Positions 7,615 through 17,634 are shown, counted from the first letter of the stretch. The stretch is 64,000 nucleotides of DNA from Alistipes sp. (GCA_017646625.1 JAGCMF010000008.1:62001-126000); one strand, 5' to 3'. Notes: generated by a model not told the origin, from the sequence alone. A program made the numbers and translations.

Positions 7615-9465
7615 TTAAGTGAAGCTTTGCATCTCTATAAGATGAGCATATATGCCTCCCTTGTCGAGAAGCTCCTGGTGGGTACCCTGCTCGGCGATAC
7701 GGCCATTGTCGATGACGTAGATGCGGTCGGCATTATAGATGGTACTCAAGCGGTGAGCAATGACAATAGAGGTACGACCATGAAGAAGGTTGGTAAGAGC
7801 ACCCTGTACAAGCTTCTCACTCTCGGTGTCGAGGGCTGATGTAGCCTCATCGAGGATTAGAATCTCGGGGTTCTTAAGTACTGCACGTGCTATGCTCAAG
7901 CGCTGGCGCTGGCCTCCCGACAGCTTCGTGCCACGGTCACCGATATTGGTGTCGTAGCCCTCGGGGCTCTCGGTGATGAAGGTGTGGGCATTAGCGACCT
8001 TTGAGGCCTCGACAACCTCGTCATGAGTGGCTGTGGGGCGACCCATGAGGATGTTACCCTCAATGGTGTCGTTGAAAAGGACTGTCTCCTGCGACACGAT
8101 GCTCATCTTCTGGCGCAACGACTCCTGCTTATATCTACTTACAGGCACGCCATCGAAGAGCACATCGCCACGTGTGACATCATAGAAGCGTGGTATAAGC
8201 TCACTCAACGTTGACTTACCACCTCCCGAAGCACCCACAAGGGCTATAGTCTCACCCTTGCGTATCTTTATAGATACATCGTCGATGACCTTACGTTCAC
8301 CATCGTACGAGAAGTCTACATTACGGAGTTCTATAGACTCCTTGAGGCCCTCGAACTCCACAGCATCCTCGCTATCCTTGACGCTGCTCTCGGCATCTAT
8401 GATGGTGAAGATACGTTCGCCGGCAGCAACACCCTGGTTGATGTTAGCAAACTGGTCTATGAAGGAGCGCAAGGGGCGTGTTATCTGCGAGAAGGCGGCG
8501 ATGAAGGCTATGAAGCCGGCACCTGTGACATATCCCTCGCCAACAAGGGTACCACCAAAGACAAGGATTACAGCCACCGCCGTGATGCCGAGAAACTCAC
8601 TCATGGGTGATGCGAGCTGCTGGCGGCGTGCCATAGATATGAGTAGGCGCGACAGGTCGGCATTTATCTTCTTAAACTTATCGGTGATGAAGCCCGCGGC
8701 GTTATAGCCCTTGACAATCTTCATGCCCGAGAGTGACTCATCGAGGACAGAGACCATGTCGCCCATACGTTCCTGGCCGCGCTTGGCAGGGTGGCGTAGT
8801 CGCTTGACGATGTTGCCGATTACAAGACCCACGATGGGTAGAAAGATGACGGCAAAGAGTGATAGCTGCCACGAGATGCCTATCATGAGGGCGAGGTATC
8901 CGATGATGAGGAAGGGATCACGGAATGCCACCTGCAGGGTGTTGGTGATGCAGAACTGCACGACCATTACATCCTGTGTTATCTTCGACATAATATCGCC
9001 CTTACGCTGCTCGCTGAAGTAGCCAACATTCATATTTATGACATGCGAGAACATCTCGTCACGCATCCTCTGCACAGTGTTTATGCGCAACTTCTCAACA
9101 GTCATGGCCGCAGCATAGCGGAAGAGGTTGCTCAAAAGGTTCATGCCCACGGTGACACCACCTAGAAGGCCGAGGAACTTAACCTGCTCGAAGCTCTCAC
9201 CAAAGACGTGGGTGTAGATGAACGAGAGGATGGTGTTGAAGCCCTCCTGGTTAAACTCGATGGTCGTGATACTATATACAGGTGTGAAGTTAAAGCCTCC
9301 ATCTGCCGAGAACATAGCATTCAGGATGGGGATTATCATTGCGTAGTTGAAGGTGTTGAAAAGGGCATGCAACGCCGCAAAGAAGAAGTATGGTATGGTA
9401 TAACGACTCAACGGCTTGGCGAAGCTCAAGAGTCGGAAGTAGGTCTTTAACATGATAAATAACAT
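7615..9465 (-). CDS. ABC exporter, fused membrane and ATPase domains (MsbA/multidrug type)
   Basis: 616 aa half-transporter. The N-terminal half holds about six membrane helices. The ATPase half has Walker A (VGASGGGKST), signature LSGGQRQRLS, Walker B (ILILDEATSALD) and the switch His of IAHRLST. This is the type I exporter fold of MsbA, which flips lipid A core or drugs; the substrate cannot be told from sequence. Met at 9453 (MLKTYF) is an alternative and perhaps better start than 9465. It lies 45 bp after nrnA on the same strand and is probably co-transcribed. The 128-bp repeat element directly downstream provides its terminator. Confidence 0.9.
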   Translation of the reverse strand: MLFIMLKTYFRLLSFAKPLSRYTIPYFFFAALHALFNTFNYAMIIPILNAMFSADGGFNFTPVYSITTIEFNQEGFNTILSFIYTHVFGESFEQVKFLGLLGGVTVGMNLLSNLFRYAAAMTVEKLRINTVQRMRDEMFSHVINMNVGYFSEQRKGDIMSKITQDVMVVQFCITNTLQVAFRDPFLIIGYLALMIGISWQLSLFAVIFLPIVGLVIGNIVKRLRHPAKRGQERMGDMVSVLDESLSGMKIVKGYNAAGFITDKFKKINADLSRLLISMARRQQLASPMSEFLGITAVAVILVFGGTLVGEGYVTGAGFIAFIAAFSQITRPLRSFIDQFANINQGVAAGERIFTIIDAESSVKDSEDAVEFEGLKESIELRNVDFSYDGERKVIDDVSIKIRKGETIALVGASGGGKSTLSELIPRFYDVTRGDVLFDGVPVSRYKQESLRQKMSIVSQETVLFNDTIEGNILMGRPTATHDEVVEASKVANAHTFITESPEGYDTNIGDRGTKLSGGQRQRLSIARAVLKNPEILILDEATSALDTESEKLVQGALTNLLHGRTSIVIAHRLSTIYNADRIYVIDNGRIAEQGTHQELLDKGGIYAHLIEMQSFT

Positions 9466-9510
9466 TGGGCCAAAGGTGGTAGCCTTCAGCCATTACATAA
9501 TTTAAGTGGG

Positions 9511-10536
9511 TTAGAGCAGTCCCTCACGAGCATACTCCTTGACACACGCCTCGTAGTGCTTGATGGTATCTTCCATCGTCATAAACGACTTACCACCAGC
9601 AGCATTCCTATGACCTCCGCCATTGAAGTAACGCTGCGCAAAGAGATTTACATCTATATCGCCACGCGAACGTAGCGATACACGTATGAAGTCGCTATGC
9701 TCGGTAAACATCGCCGACATCTTCATCTTCTTGATTGTCAGCGGGTAGTTAACAAATCCCTCACTATCGCCCTGCTGGAACCAGAAGCGGCGTAGCTCGT
9801 CGGCAGTGAGTGACATATGTGCCACGGTGCCATTATGAAAAATCTTCATCTTACGGTTTATGACATGGCCAAAGAGGCGAGCACGACCCTCGGTGAAGGA
9901 GTTGTATACGTTGACATGTATGTCGGGGATAGATATTCCTGTGGCTGCCAACACCGACACCATGCGGAAGACATCGGGAGTGACACTCGAGAATGCGAAG
10001 TTTCCCGTATCTGTCATCATGCCCACAAAGAGGTTCTCCGCCATGCTCTTTGTTATATGCTCCGCGCCATACATCTGCTCGACGAGGAGTGCCACAAGGT
10101 AGCAGGTGCTCGACGCCTCGGGATATGACAACATAAGGTCGAAATCCTCAACAGGGTCGAGGTGGTGGTCTATGAGCACACGCTTGGCATGCTGGTTCTC
10201 GTCGATGAGGCTACTCAAGCCCTCGAGACGCGACATGGTATGGAAGTCGAGGCAGAAGATGATGTCGGCATGACGCACTGCCTCCTCGGCACGTCCCTCA
10301 CTGTCGCCCTTATATACAACCATGCTATCTATGGATGGCATGAAGTCGAGGTAGTAGGGGTAGCGGTTGGGCACCACGCAGGTTACATGATGACCATGAC
10401 GCTGTAATATCTCGCACCACGCTAATGAAGAGCCTACAGCATCGCCATCAGGATTTGTGTGGGCGAGTAGTACGATACGATGGGGTGTTTCCAACAATCC
10501 CCTGAGCTCCTCAATCTTATTTCTTGATATCTGCAT
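9511..10536 (-). CDS. nrnA: DHH-family phosphoesterase, NrnA-like nanoRNase / pAp phosphatase
   Basis: 341 aa. Motifs in order: H26, N28, D30 and D32 in HTNPDGD; D123-H124-H125 (the DHH motif); and a C-terminal DHHA1 glycine motif GGGHRNAAGG near 313-322. NrnA degrades 2-5 nt RNAs and dephosphorylates 3'-phosphoadenosine 5'-phosphate in the cytosol. It is the first gene after the 600-bp origin-like intergenic region and is followed by the ABC exporter. Confidence 0.9.
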   Translation of the reverse strand: MQISRNKIEELRGLLETPHRIVLLAHTNPDGDAVGSSLAWCEILQRHGHHVTCVVPNRYPYYLDFMPSIDSMVVYKGDSEGRAEEAVRHADIIFCLDFHTMSRLEGLSSLIDENQHAKRVLIDHHLDPVEDFDLMLSYPEASSTCYLVALLVEQMYGAEHITKSMAENLFVGMMTDTGNFAFSSVTPDVFRMVSVLAATGISIPDIHVNVYNSFTEGRARLFGHVINRKMKIFHNGTVAHMSLTADELRRFWFQQGDSEGFVNYPLTIKKMKMSAMFTEHSDFIRVSLRSRGDIDVNLFAQRYFNGGGHRNAAGGKSFMTMEDTIKHYEACVKEYAREGLL

Positions 10537-10564
10537 AATATCTTGTGTTATGCCTAAAACCTCG

Positions 10565-10572
10565 CAAATATA
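10565..10572 (-). promoter_or_regulatory. -7 promoter box of nrnA (TATATTTG on minus strand)
   Basis: The plus strand reads CAAATATA, that is TATATTTG on the minus strand, 28 bp before the nrnA start. It matches TAnnTTTG. No convincing -33 box is seen. Confidence 0.5.
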
Positions 10573-11054
10573 CTAAAAAATGGTGTAATATACTAATAAT
10601 GACGCAAAAAGTTACCTATATTATATATAGGGGAACTATAGACCAAAAGAACGGTAGATATAACTATTAGATACCATAGGAACAAGACTACACACCAAAA
10701 GCCGAGATGAGGGTATGTGAAATCTAAAAATTTTCGACGCCACAGCCAAGTTGTAAACAGTTATTTTATATTTTTTATACTTTATATTTATATATAAATA
10801 AAATAATAAGAATAATAATAGCTGTTGATTGTGTTAGTAACTCCGAGGCTGTGGCGTTATGAACAACGGTATGTTTTTTGTGACGGTAAAAATTTAGATT
10901 AAGTGACTACAAATTAGTAGATTAAAAATTGAGTTAACAACTGTTCATAGATGTTATCAACATACCAACAGCGTATAATTGTTAACAGACATGGTTTATA
11001 ACACCGCAAAATGGCGTTGATAAATCATAGAGTAAAATATATCCTTTTTATTTG

Positions 11055-11090
11055 GAAAAAGAGGATGGCTGTATATACAACAACCATCCC
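11055..11090 (-). terminator. Rho-independent terminator of mrp
   Basis: On the minus strand GGATGG (complement of 11084-11089) pairs with CCATCC (complement of 11063-11068), followed by CTCTTTTTCC. It is about 55 bp after the mrp stop. Confidence 0.75.
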
Positions 11091-11143
11091 CCATTTTGCA
11101 AATCTTTTTTTCAAAACTTATTAGGTTTTTATAAACCCTCTTT

Positions 11144-12199
11144 TCAACACTCCGTAGGTAGTTTGTTAACAACCCTCTCGGCAATGTCGGCATAGTACTC
11201 CTCGACCCTCGCATCGTAGCCACCAGCGGGACGTCCCTCATCACTACCCTCCATAATTGATTGTATGATAGGCACTTGTCCGAGAAGCTCTATGCCCGCC
11301 TCGTCGGCATACTGCTTCGCACCTCCCTTGCCAAAGAGATAGTACTTATTGTTGGGCAACTCCTCTGGAGTGAACCATGCCATGTTCTCAACAACTCCCA
11401 ACACGGGGATGTTGACCTGTGGGTGGCGGAACATCTCGACACCACGCACTACATCGGCTACAGCAACCTGCTGGGGTGTAGAGACGATGACAGCACCCGA
11501 GATCTTAAGCTCGTTGATGATAGATAGGTGTATGTCGCCAGTGCCTGGAGGTAGGTCTACAAGGAGGTAGTCGAGCTTACCCCAGCGTGTCTGGTGTATG
11601 AGCTGGTGAAGGGCATTCACAGCCATGCCTCCGCGCCACATGAGGGCATCCGTAGGACGTATGAAGAAGCCGATGCTCATAACCTTGATGCCCAACGACT
11701 GCGCAGGGATGATGAAGTCGTGACCCTCCTCGTCTCTCTCGGCATCTGGAACATAGCCCTCAACACCAAACATCTTATTCTGTGATGGTCCATATATGTC
11801 GGCATCGAGGATACCTACATTATAGCCTCTCTGGCGTAGTGCCACAGCGAGGTTGGCAGTGACCGTAGACTTACCAACACCTCCCTTGCCCGAGGCGATA
11901 GCAACAATGCGGCATATATCCGTTGTGGTGGTTATGTTCTCCTGACGGCGTGGCTTGGGTGCCGCCTCACGGATGATAACCATGCTATTTGCTGCGGGGA
12001 AGTGCTCCTTAATGAGCTCCTCAACACTGCGCTTGATCTTCTGCGCAAAGGGATCACGAGCCTTCTGGAAGCGTAGTGTGATGGCTATGGAGCCATCCTC
12101 ACCCATATCTGCTCTATCTACAAAGCCGCTGTCGACGATATTCTTCTCCGTCTCGGGGTGTATAATATGGCGCAATAGCGCCTCTAACTGTTCGTTCAT
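11144..12199 (-). CDS. mrp: Mrp/NBP35-family iron-sulfur carrier ATPase
   Basis: 351 aa. An N-terminal DUF59/MIP18 domain (about 1-80) is followed by a deviant Walker A P-loop ATPase (GKGGVGKS, 104-111), a DADIYGPS stretch and VDLPPGTGD. Such proteins carry and deliver Fe-S clusters in the cytosol. The usual CxxC pair near the C-terminus is missing; the matching place reads NMAWFTPEELPNNKYYLFG. It lies 11 bp after sppA on the same strand. Confidence 0.92.
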   Translation of the reverse strand: MNEQLEALLRHIIHPETEKNIVDSGFVDRADMGEDGSIAITLRFQKARDPFAQKIKRSVEELIKEHFPAANSMVIIREAAPKPRRQENITTTTDICRIVAIASGKGGVGKSTVTANLAVALRQRGYNVGILDADIYGPSQNKMFGVEGYVPDAERDEEGHDFIIPAQSLGIKVMSIGFFIRPTDALMWRGGMAVNALHQLIHQTRWGKLDYLLVDLPPGTGDIHLSIINELKISGAVIVSTPQQVAVADVVRGVEMFRHPQVNIPVLGVVENMAWFTPEELPNNKYYLFGKGGAKQYADEAGIELLGQVPIIQSIMEGSDEGRPAGGYDARVEEYYADIAERVVNKLPTEC

Positions 12200-12210
12200 C
12201 TATACTATAA

Positions 12211-14040
12211 TTAAAATACCTTTGTTACATTACCTGGAAGCATCGCCTGGATGCCGTTGTTTGTCATGGTGAAGGGCACACGCGATAGTATGTCGCATAT
12301 CTCTGCACCGTAGACGTTGAAGTCGAGACCCCACATGCTGGCATGAACAATGCCCATGCTCTTTATCCACTGGTCGAAAGGTGTTGAGGGCGCTGTATAC
12401 TCATACAACTCGAAGTCGTTGATGACGTCGGCAAGCTCCGCAGCCTTCAAGATAGCCTCGTTGAAGCCTCCGATGGCATCTACAAGACCTAACTCGAGGG
12501 CGTTGCTACCACTCCATATCCTGCCCTCGGCAATCTTCAACACATCTTCAATAGGGATGTTACGTCCCTCGGAAACATGACTCGTGAAGGTCTTATACAC
12601 CTTGTCAACACCCTTCAATATTGTGGCACGCTGCTGCTCGGTGAGCTGTGTGAAGAGGCTTATACCACCTGCAGATGGTGAGGTGAGGGCGCTGTCGATG
12701 GTGACACCCGCCATGTTGGTGATGAGCTTCTCGAAGTTGAAGAGTGAGCCAAAGACACCTATAGAGCCGGTGAGGGTGAGCCTGTCAGCAAAGATGTAGT
12801 CGGCAGGTGCAGATATGTAGTAGCCACCGCTGGCTGCCATGTCGCCCATAGAGACAACCACAGGCTTCGTCTGCTGTAGTAGCACCATCTCGCGCCATGC
12901 CACGTCAGATGCCAATGCCGAGCCTCCTGGCGAGTTGACACGCATGACTACAGCCTTACAGTTGTCGTTGAGGCGTGCATGACGAAGCTCGGCAGCGAGG
13001 CGTGAACCATATACATAGCCGTCGACATACTCATCACCATCAACAATCTCGCCCTCGGCATATATCACGGCGATGAGTGGTGAGTTGCTGAAGCTCAACG
13101 CACTATCATCATCTACAGATATCTGTGGGCGGAGGAAGCTATACTCCATTATGTAGTCGCCAAGTGTTGTTGTGTTGTGTAAGCCCTGGGCATTGCGATT
13201 TACACCATACTCGTCGAAGACCTCATATAGGTAGTCCTCATATGCCACAACATCTATCATGCCTACTCTCAACGCCTCCTCGGCACTATTAACAGATAGG
13301 TCGTGGGCATATCTCTTTAGTAGTGTGCCGTCTATGTTACGTGCCGCAGCTACATCGGCAATGATGCTATCCCACCACGAGTTGATGATGGTCTCGGACT
13401 GTGCCCTATTCTCGGGTGACATGTCGGTGCGTATGAATGGCTCAACGGCACTCTTAAACTTACAATCCGTAGGTCGGAAGATCTCGGCAGTGATGCCAAA
13501 CTTATCCATGAGACCCTTGAAGTACATCACCGTCATGCCCATGCCGTGCCAGTCGAGGCTTCCCTCGGGCTGCATGATGATGCTGTCGGCAACGGTGGCA
13601 AGGTAGTAGTCACTCTGCGTGTATGTGTCGTCGTAGGCAACGATAAACTTACCCGATAGCTTGAAGCGGTTGAGAGCATGGCGTAGCTCCTCGATGTCGG
13701 CGAGGTTAATAACACCAGCTCCCGAGGGCTTGATGCATATGCCCTTAATCCTGTCGTCGGTGGCAGCACGTTCTATGGCGGCAAGAACATCGAGGAGTGT
13801 CACAGAGATATCGAATGAGGCATCCGTGATGTTGAAGCTACCCATTGCCGAGGCACCAGGAGCATTGGTAATGTTCTCATCAAGAGATATATACAACACC
13901 GTGTGATCTTGAGCACTCGGCACCTCCGCCTCGAAGGATTTCATGATGCTAAAGGTGGTTGTCAGGATGACAGTTACAGCAATAGCGGTGCAGATACCTA
14001 TAGCGAGCATCGAGGCACCAAACGATTTCCAAAAGTTCAT
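12211..14040 (-). CDS. sppA: Signal peptide peptidase SppA, long (67 kDa) form
   Basis: 609 aa, the size of E. coli SppA. One N-terminal membrane helix (about 7-32) is followed by two tandem S49/ClpP-like domains. Candidate catalytic residues are the serine of GDMAASGGYY in the C-terminal half and the lysine of YFKGLMDKFG in the N-terminal half, matching the split Lys/Ser dyad of the family. It cleaves leftover signal peptides in the membrane. It heads a unit with mrp and has a -7 box 28 bp upstream. Confidence 0.92.
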   Translation of the reverse strand: MNFWKSFGASMLAIGICTAIAVTVILTTTFSIMKSFEAEVPSAQDHTVLYISLDENITNAPGASAMGSFNITDASFDISVTLLDVLAAIERAATDDRIKGICIKPSGAGVINLADIEELRHALNRFKLSGKFIVAYDDTYTQSDYYLATVADSIIMQPEGSLDWHGMGMTVMYFKGLMDKFGITAEIFRPTDCKFKSAVEPFIRTDMSPENRAQSETIINSWWDSIIADVAAARNIDGTLLKRYAHDLSVNSAEEALRVGMIDVVAYEDYLYEVFDEYGVNRNAQGLHNTTTLGDYIMEYSFLRPQISVDDDSALSFSNSPLIAVIYAEGEIVDGDEYVDGYVYGSRLAAELRHARLNDNCKAVVMRVNSPGGSALASDVAWREMVLLQQTKPVVVSMGDMAASGGYYISAPADYIFADRLTLTGSIGVFGSLFNFEKLITNMAGVTIDSALTSPSAGGISLFTQLTEQQRATILKGVDKVYKTFTSHVSEGRNIPIEDVLKIAEGRIWSGSNALELGLVDAIGGFNEAILKAAELADVINDFELYEYTAPSTPFDQWIKSMGIVHASMWGLDFNVYGAEICDILSRVPFTMTNNGIQAMLPGNVTKVF

Positions 14041-14067
14041 ACCCTATTTGTTTTAGAACATATAAGG

Positions 14068-14075
14068 CAAAGGTA
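14068..14075 (-). promoter_or_regulatory. -7 promoter box of sppA (TACCTTTG on minus strand)
   Basis: The plus strand reads CAAAGGTA. It matches TAnnTTTG and lies 28 bp before the sppA start. Confidence 0.5.
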
Positions 14076-14104
14076 GTAAAAAAATTTTTAATTCGGAAAG
14101 AGTG

Positions 14105-14232
14105 AGGGGCAAAAGGGCAGAAAGGGCACAAGGGGCAAAAAGGTTAGAGACAGCGAGGCAGCGAGGCAGCGACAACGCATTACCTTTTATGCCCTTTTAT
14201 GATGTTTTATGCCCTTTGATACCCGAGAATGA
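14105..14232. repeat. Purine-strand hairpin repeat, copy C
   Basis: Third copy of the family at 7261-7462: AGGGGCAAAAGGGCAG on the left, ACCTTTTATGCCCTTTTATG on the right, tail GATACCCGAGAATGA. It differs by an inserted small direct repeat (GAGGCAGC twice, 14155-14170) before the shared CGACAACGCA. It lies between comM and sppA. Confidence 0.75.
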
Positions 14233-14253
14233 AAAAAACAGCGATACAACGCC

Positions 14254-15792
14254 CTACCTGCCCCAGGTGTCGCGGTCGAGGGAACGGTAGCCAATGGCCT
14301 CGGAGATATGTTGTGGCTCTATGGCCTCGCTACCAGCAAGGTCGGCGATGGTGCGTGCAACCTTTATTATCCTGTCGTAGGCGCGGGCAGAGAGCTTCAG
14401 ATGTGTCATGGCCCTCTCTAAAAGTGCCGAGCAGTTAGCACACAGAGGTGCAAACCTACGAAGCATAGAGCTATTCATCATGGCGTTGCAGTGTATGCCT
14501 ATGCCCTCGAAGCGGGTGCGCTGTATCTCGCGCGCAGCGATGACACGACGACGTATATCGGCACTCGACTCCGTGGGCGCGCTGTCGTTAATCTCGGCGA
14601 TGCTCACGGGCGTGACCTCGATGTGTATATCTATTCTATCCATCAGTGGACCAGAGATATGTGCCATGTACCTATGTACTGCCGCAGGGGAGCATGTACA
14701 CTCCTTCGTGGGGTGGTTATAGTAGCCACAAGGACATGGGTTCATCGATGCTATGAGGGTGAAGTTGGCGGGGTACTCGACGGAGTATTTAGCACGCGAG
14801 ATTGTTATGCGCCTATCCTCGAGTGGCTGGCGTAGCACCTCCAGCACGTTACGCCCAAACTCGGGCATCTCATCGAGGAAGAGGATGCCATTATTCGCTA
14901 ACGACACCTCGCCAGGCTGTGGCGACTGTCCGCCACCTATGAGTGCTACCTGTGATGCCAGATGGTGTGGCGAACGGAAGGGACGGCAGCTCATAAGACC
15001 CTTATGTGTGCCTATCTTACCCGCCACAGAGTGTATCTTGGTGGTCTCCAGGGCCTCCTCGAGGCTCATGGGCGGAAGTATGGTGGGCATGCGGCGTGCA
15101 AGCATCGTCTTACCCGAGCCGGGGGCACCAACCATGATGACATTATGGCCTCCTGCGGCGGCAATCTCAAGAGCACGCTTGACATATGCCTGACCCTTGA
15201 CGTCGGCAAAGTCCTCGGCATAGTCGCCCACGAGAGACTCCTCCGTGGTGGCGATGATGGGCTCGGCAGGGGTGTAGGGCATCCTGCCAGCAAGGATCTC
15301 GCACACCTCGAGGAGTGAGCCTACGCCGATGCACTCTATGCCCTCGACGATGGCACCTTCAGAGATGTTAGCCTCGGGCATGAAGACACGCCTCAAACCT
15401 CTGTCGCGGGCCATGGCAACGAGAGGCAGCACGCCTGTGACGCTACGCAGACGACCGTTGAGGGATAGCTCGCCGATGAACATTGACTCCTCGAGCATGT
15501 CGCTATGCAGCTGCTCCGTGGCTGCAAGGATGCCTATAGCCATGGCAAGGTCATACTGCGAGCCCTCCTTGCGGAGACTCGCGGGGGCGAGGTTGACGAC
15601 AGTCTTCTTGGCAACGAGCCTATAGCCCGTATTCTCGAAGGCCGCCTGTATGCGTTCATTACTCTCCTTGATGGTGTTGTCCGGAAGACCCACGATGAAG
15701 AGGCCCAGGCCTCCTGTGGCGACGTTAACCTCCACGGTGACAGCAACAGCGTCGATGCCAACAATGGCACCCGTATTTATCCTTACAAACAT
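14254..15792 (-). CDS. comM: YifB/ComM-family Mg-chelatase-like AAA+ ATPase
   Basis: 512 aa, the full family length. An N-terminal Lon-protease-like domain (about 1-170) is followed by an AAA+ core with Walker A (VGAPGSGKTM), Walker B (GILFLDEMPEF), a zinc-type CPCGYYNHPTKECTC loop, and a C-terminal Mg-chelatase domain. ComM is a hexameric helicase that drives branch migration during natural transformation. It ends 6 bp before the dnaB stop side and is transcribed in the same direction as dnaB. Confidence is high for the family and lower for a role in competence here. Confidence 0.9.
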   Translation of the reverse strand: MFVRINTGAIVGIDAVAVTVEVNVATGGLGLFIVGLPDNTIKESNERIQAAFENTGYRLVAKKTVVNLAPASLRKEGSQYDLAMAIGILAATEQLHSDMLEESMFIGELSLNGRLRSVTGVLPLVAMARDRGLRRVFMPEANISEGAIVEGIECIGVGSLLEVCEILAGRMPYTPAEPIIATTEESLVGDYAEDFADVKGQAYVKRALEIAAAGGHNVIMVGAPGSGKTMLARRMPTILPPMSLEEALETTKIHSVAGKIGTHKGLMSCRPFRSPHHLASQVALIGGGQSPQPGEVSLANNGILFLDEMPEFGRNVLEVLRQPLEDRRITISRAKYSVEYPANFTLIASMNPCPCGYYNHPTKECTCSPAAVHRYMAHISGPLMDRIDIHIEVTPVSIAEINDSAPTESSADIRRRVIAAREIQRTRFEGIGIHCNAMMNSSMLRRFAPLCANCSALLERAMTHLKLSARAYDRIIKVARTIADLAGSEAIEPQHISEAIGYRSLDRDTWGR

Positions 15793-15798
15793 AGTATA

Positions 15799-17400
15799 TT
15801 AGAATGGTGCCTCGTCAAACTTGTTGGGGGCTGTGGGGGCTGGTATGTCGAACTCGCCACCTCCCGACATCATGCCTCCCGACATCATGCCATCGGGGGC
15901 GATGCCCATAGGTGTGGTGTTGCCACTCGAGGAGAATGTGTCGTAGCTCTCCTCCTGGCGGTAGGCGCCACGGTCGTTCATGGCGGTGGCGGTTACTGAC
16001 GAGTCGGCATCGGCAAACTTCGCCTGATCCTTGATGAAGCGTAGAGGCACATCTGTGACCTCACCGTTACGGTGCTTGGCGATGATAATCTCGGCCATGC
16101 CCGCCGTAGACATGTTATTCTCGTCGGTGGTGAGACCGTAGTACTCGGGGCGGTGGATGAAGGCTACAACGTCGGCATCCTGCTCTATGGCGCCCGACTC
16201 GCGAAGGTCGGAGAGCTGTGGACGCTTTGTGCCACCACGGTTCTCGACATTACGGCTCAACTGCGACAGCGCTATGATGGGCACGTTGAGCTCCTTGGCG
16301 ATGGCCTTGAGGGTACGCGAGATGAGTGACACCTCCTGCTCACGGTTACCACGTGTCTCGGGCGTGGCGGCAGTCATGAGCTGCAGGTAGTCGATGATGA
16401 TGAGTTGTATGTCGTGCTGTGTCTTTAGACGGCGTGCCTTCGAACGGAACTCGTAGACCGAGAGTGCTGGCGTGTCGTCGATATATAGGGGTGCACGACC
16501 CAGCTCCACGGTATTTGTCTCGAGGTGTGTCCACTGCGCGGCGGTGAGGTTACCCGTACGTAGGTCCTTGGCGTTTATCTGTGTCTCGGCGACGATGAGA
16601 CGGTTCATGAGCTGCACGGAGGACATCTCGAGGGAGAAGAATGCCACGGGTGTCTTGAACTCAACGGCCATGTTACGCGCCATGGTGAGCACGAAGGCCG
16701 TCTTACCCATTGAGGGGCGTGCCGCGATGATGATGAGGTCGGAGGGCTGCCAGCCGAGGGTCACACTATCTATATCTGTGAAGCCTGAACGAACACCGTT
16801 ATACTCGCCCGCAGTTTTTGAGGCCTCCTCTATCTGTGCCAGCGCCTTACGCAGGATGTCAGAGGCGGCAAGCACAGAACGCTTGACGTTACCCTCCGAC
16901 ACGCGGAATATCTCCTGCTCGGCAAAGCCTATGAGCTCCGTGACATCCACCTCCTCGTCGTAGGAACGGCGTTCTATCTCGGTGGCAGAACGTATGAGCT
17001 CGCGCTGCACGTACTTCTGTGCTATAATCTTGGCGTGGAACTCTATGTGTGCTGCCGAGGCCACCTTCTGTGTGAGCTCGGCGAGGTATGCGGCACCTCC
17101 GACCCTCTGCAGCTCCTTCTGCGAACGTAGGCGTTCGCTGACGGTGTAGAGGTCTATGGCCTTCATCTCGAACGACAGGTCCTGGATGGCCTTGAAGATT
17201 ATGCGGTGCTCCTCGAGGTAGAAGGTATCGACCTTGACATACTCCTGAATGTCGATGATGGCATCCTTCTCGAGCATCAGGGCGCCAAGCACCGCCTGCT
17301 CAAGCTCCGTGGCCTGGGGTGGCACAGTGCCACTCAACCCCACCATCTGGTTGTATGTCTCGCTATTTCTCTCCGATGTCTTCTTATACTGCTTTGCCAT
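15799..17400 (-). CDS. dnaB: Replicative DNA helicase DnaB
   Basis: 533 aa. A DnaG-binding N-terminal helical domain (about 25-130), a linker, and a RecA-like ATPase with Walker A (ARPSMGKTA), followed by the Walker B stretch IIIDYLQLM and the LRESGAIEQDAD motif. No intein is present. The C-terminal 60 residues are Gly/Met-rich with a repeated MMSGG, more extended than usual. It opens the replication fork as a hexamer. It is followed by comM after 6 bp. Confidence 0.96.
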   Translation of the reverse strand: MAKQYKKTSERNSETYNQMVGLSGTVPPQATELEQAVLGALMLEKDAIIDIQEYVKVDTFYLEEHRIIFKAIQDLSFEMKAIDLYTVSERLRSQKELQRVGGAAYLAELTQKVASAAHIEFHAKIIAQKYVQRELIRSATEIERRSYDEEVDVTELIGFAEQEIFRVSEGNVKRSVLAASDILRKALAQIEEASKTAGEYNGVRSGFTDIDSVTLGWQPSDLIIIAARPSMGKTAFVLTMARNMAVEFKTPVAFFSLEMSSVQLMNRLIVAETQINAKDLRTGNLTAAQWTHLETNTVELGRAPLYIDDTPALSVYEFRSKARRLKTQHDIQLIIIDYLQLMTAATPETRGNREQEVSLISRTLKAIAKELNVPIIALSQLSRNVENRGGTKRPQLSDLRESGAIEQDADVVAFIHRPEYYGLTTDENNMSTAGMAEIIIAKHRNGEVTDVPLRFIKDQAKFADADSSVTATAMNDRGAYRQEESYDTFSSSGNTTPMGIAPDGMMSGGMMSGGGEFDIPAPTAPNKFDEAPF

Positions 17401-17443
17401 AGTTTTTGCCCTTTAGAACCACTCTTGAAATTTTAAGCATCCA

Positions 17444-17451
17444 CAAAATTA
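17444..17451 (-). promoter_or_regulatory. Promoter of dnaB (CTTG-N19-TAATTTTG, minus strand)
   Basis: The plus strand reads CAAAATTA, the complement of TAATTTTG. A -33-like CTTG (complement of 17471-17474) lies 19 bp upstream. The box is 43 bp before the dnaB start. Confidence 0.55.
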
Positions 17452-17634
17452 GGAATTTTTAGCGTAACAGCAAGGGTTTTGTCCTCATAAGTTATTACCA
17501 GTTGTTGTGAGATTGTGAACACATGGCTGTTGATAACTCTTATTCATGGCACAAAGCGATGGGCAAAACTATGCTTAAGGTAGGTAAAACTACTCATTTG
17601 TGAATCTCATGGCACGAGATTCGAGATTTATTCA

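Larger units (their letters stand above)
10537..11143. other. Long A/T-rich intergenic region with origin-like features
   Basis: 607 bp without a gene. A perfect 10-bp inverted repeat, CGCCACAGCC (10738-10747) and GGCTGTGGCG (10847-10856), brackets an almost pure A/T core (10761-10820). To the right lie TGTTATCAACA (10952-10962, one mismatch from the DnaA box TTATCCACA), GTTGATAA (11016-11023, the same motif inverted) and several GTTAAC-type repeats (10933-10990). The nrnA promoter is at the left end and the mrp terminator at the right. This could be a replication origin or a long regulatory region; no motif here is decisive. Confidence 0.4.

Noticed and set aside
7546-7839. 97-aa plus-strand ORF starting in the repeat
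   Set aside because: It begins inside the 128-bp element and runs antisense through the ABC exporter gene. A matching false ORF appears at the other element copy (57452-57712, minus).
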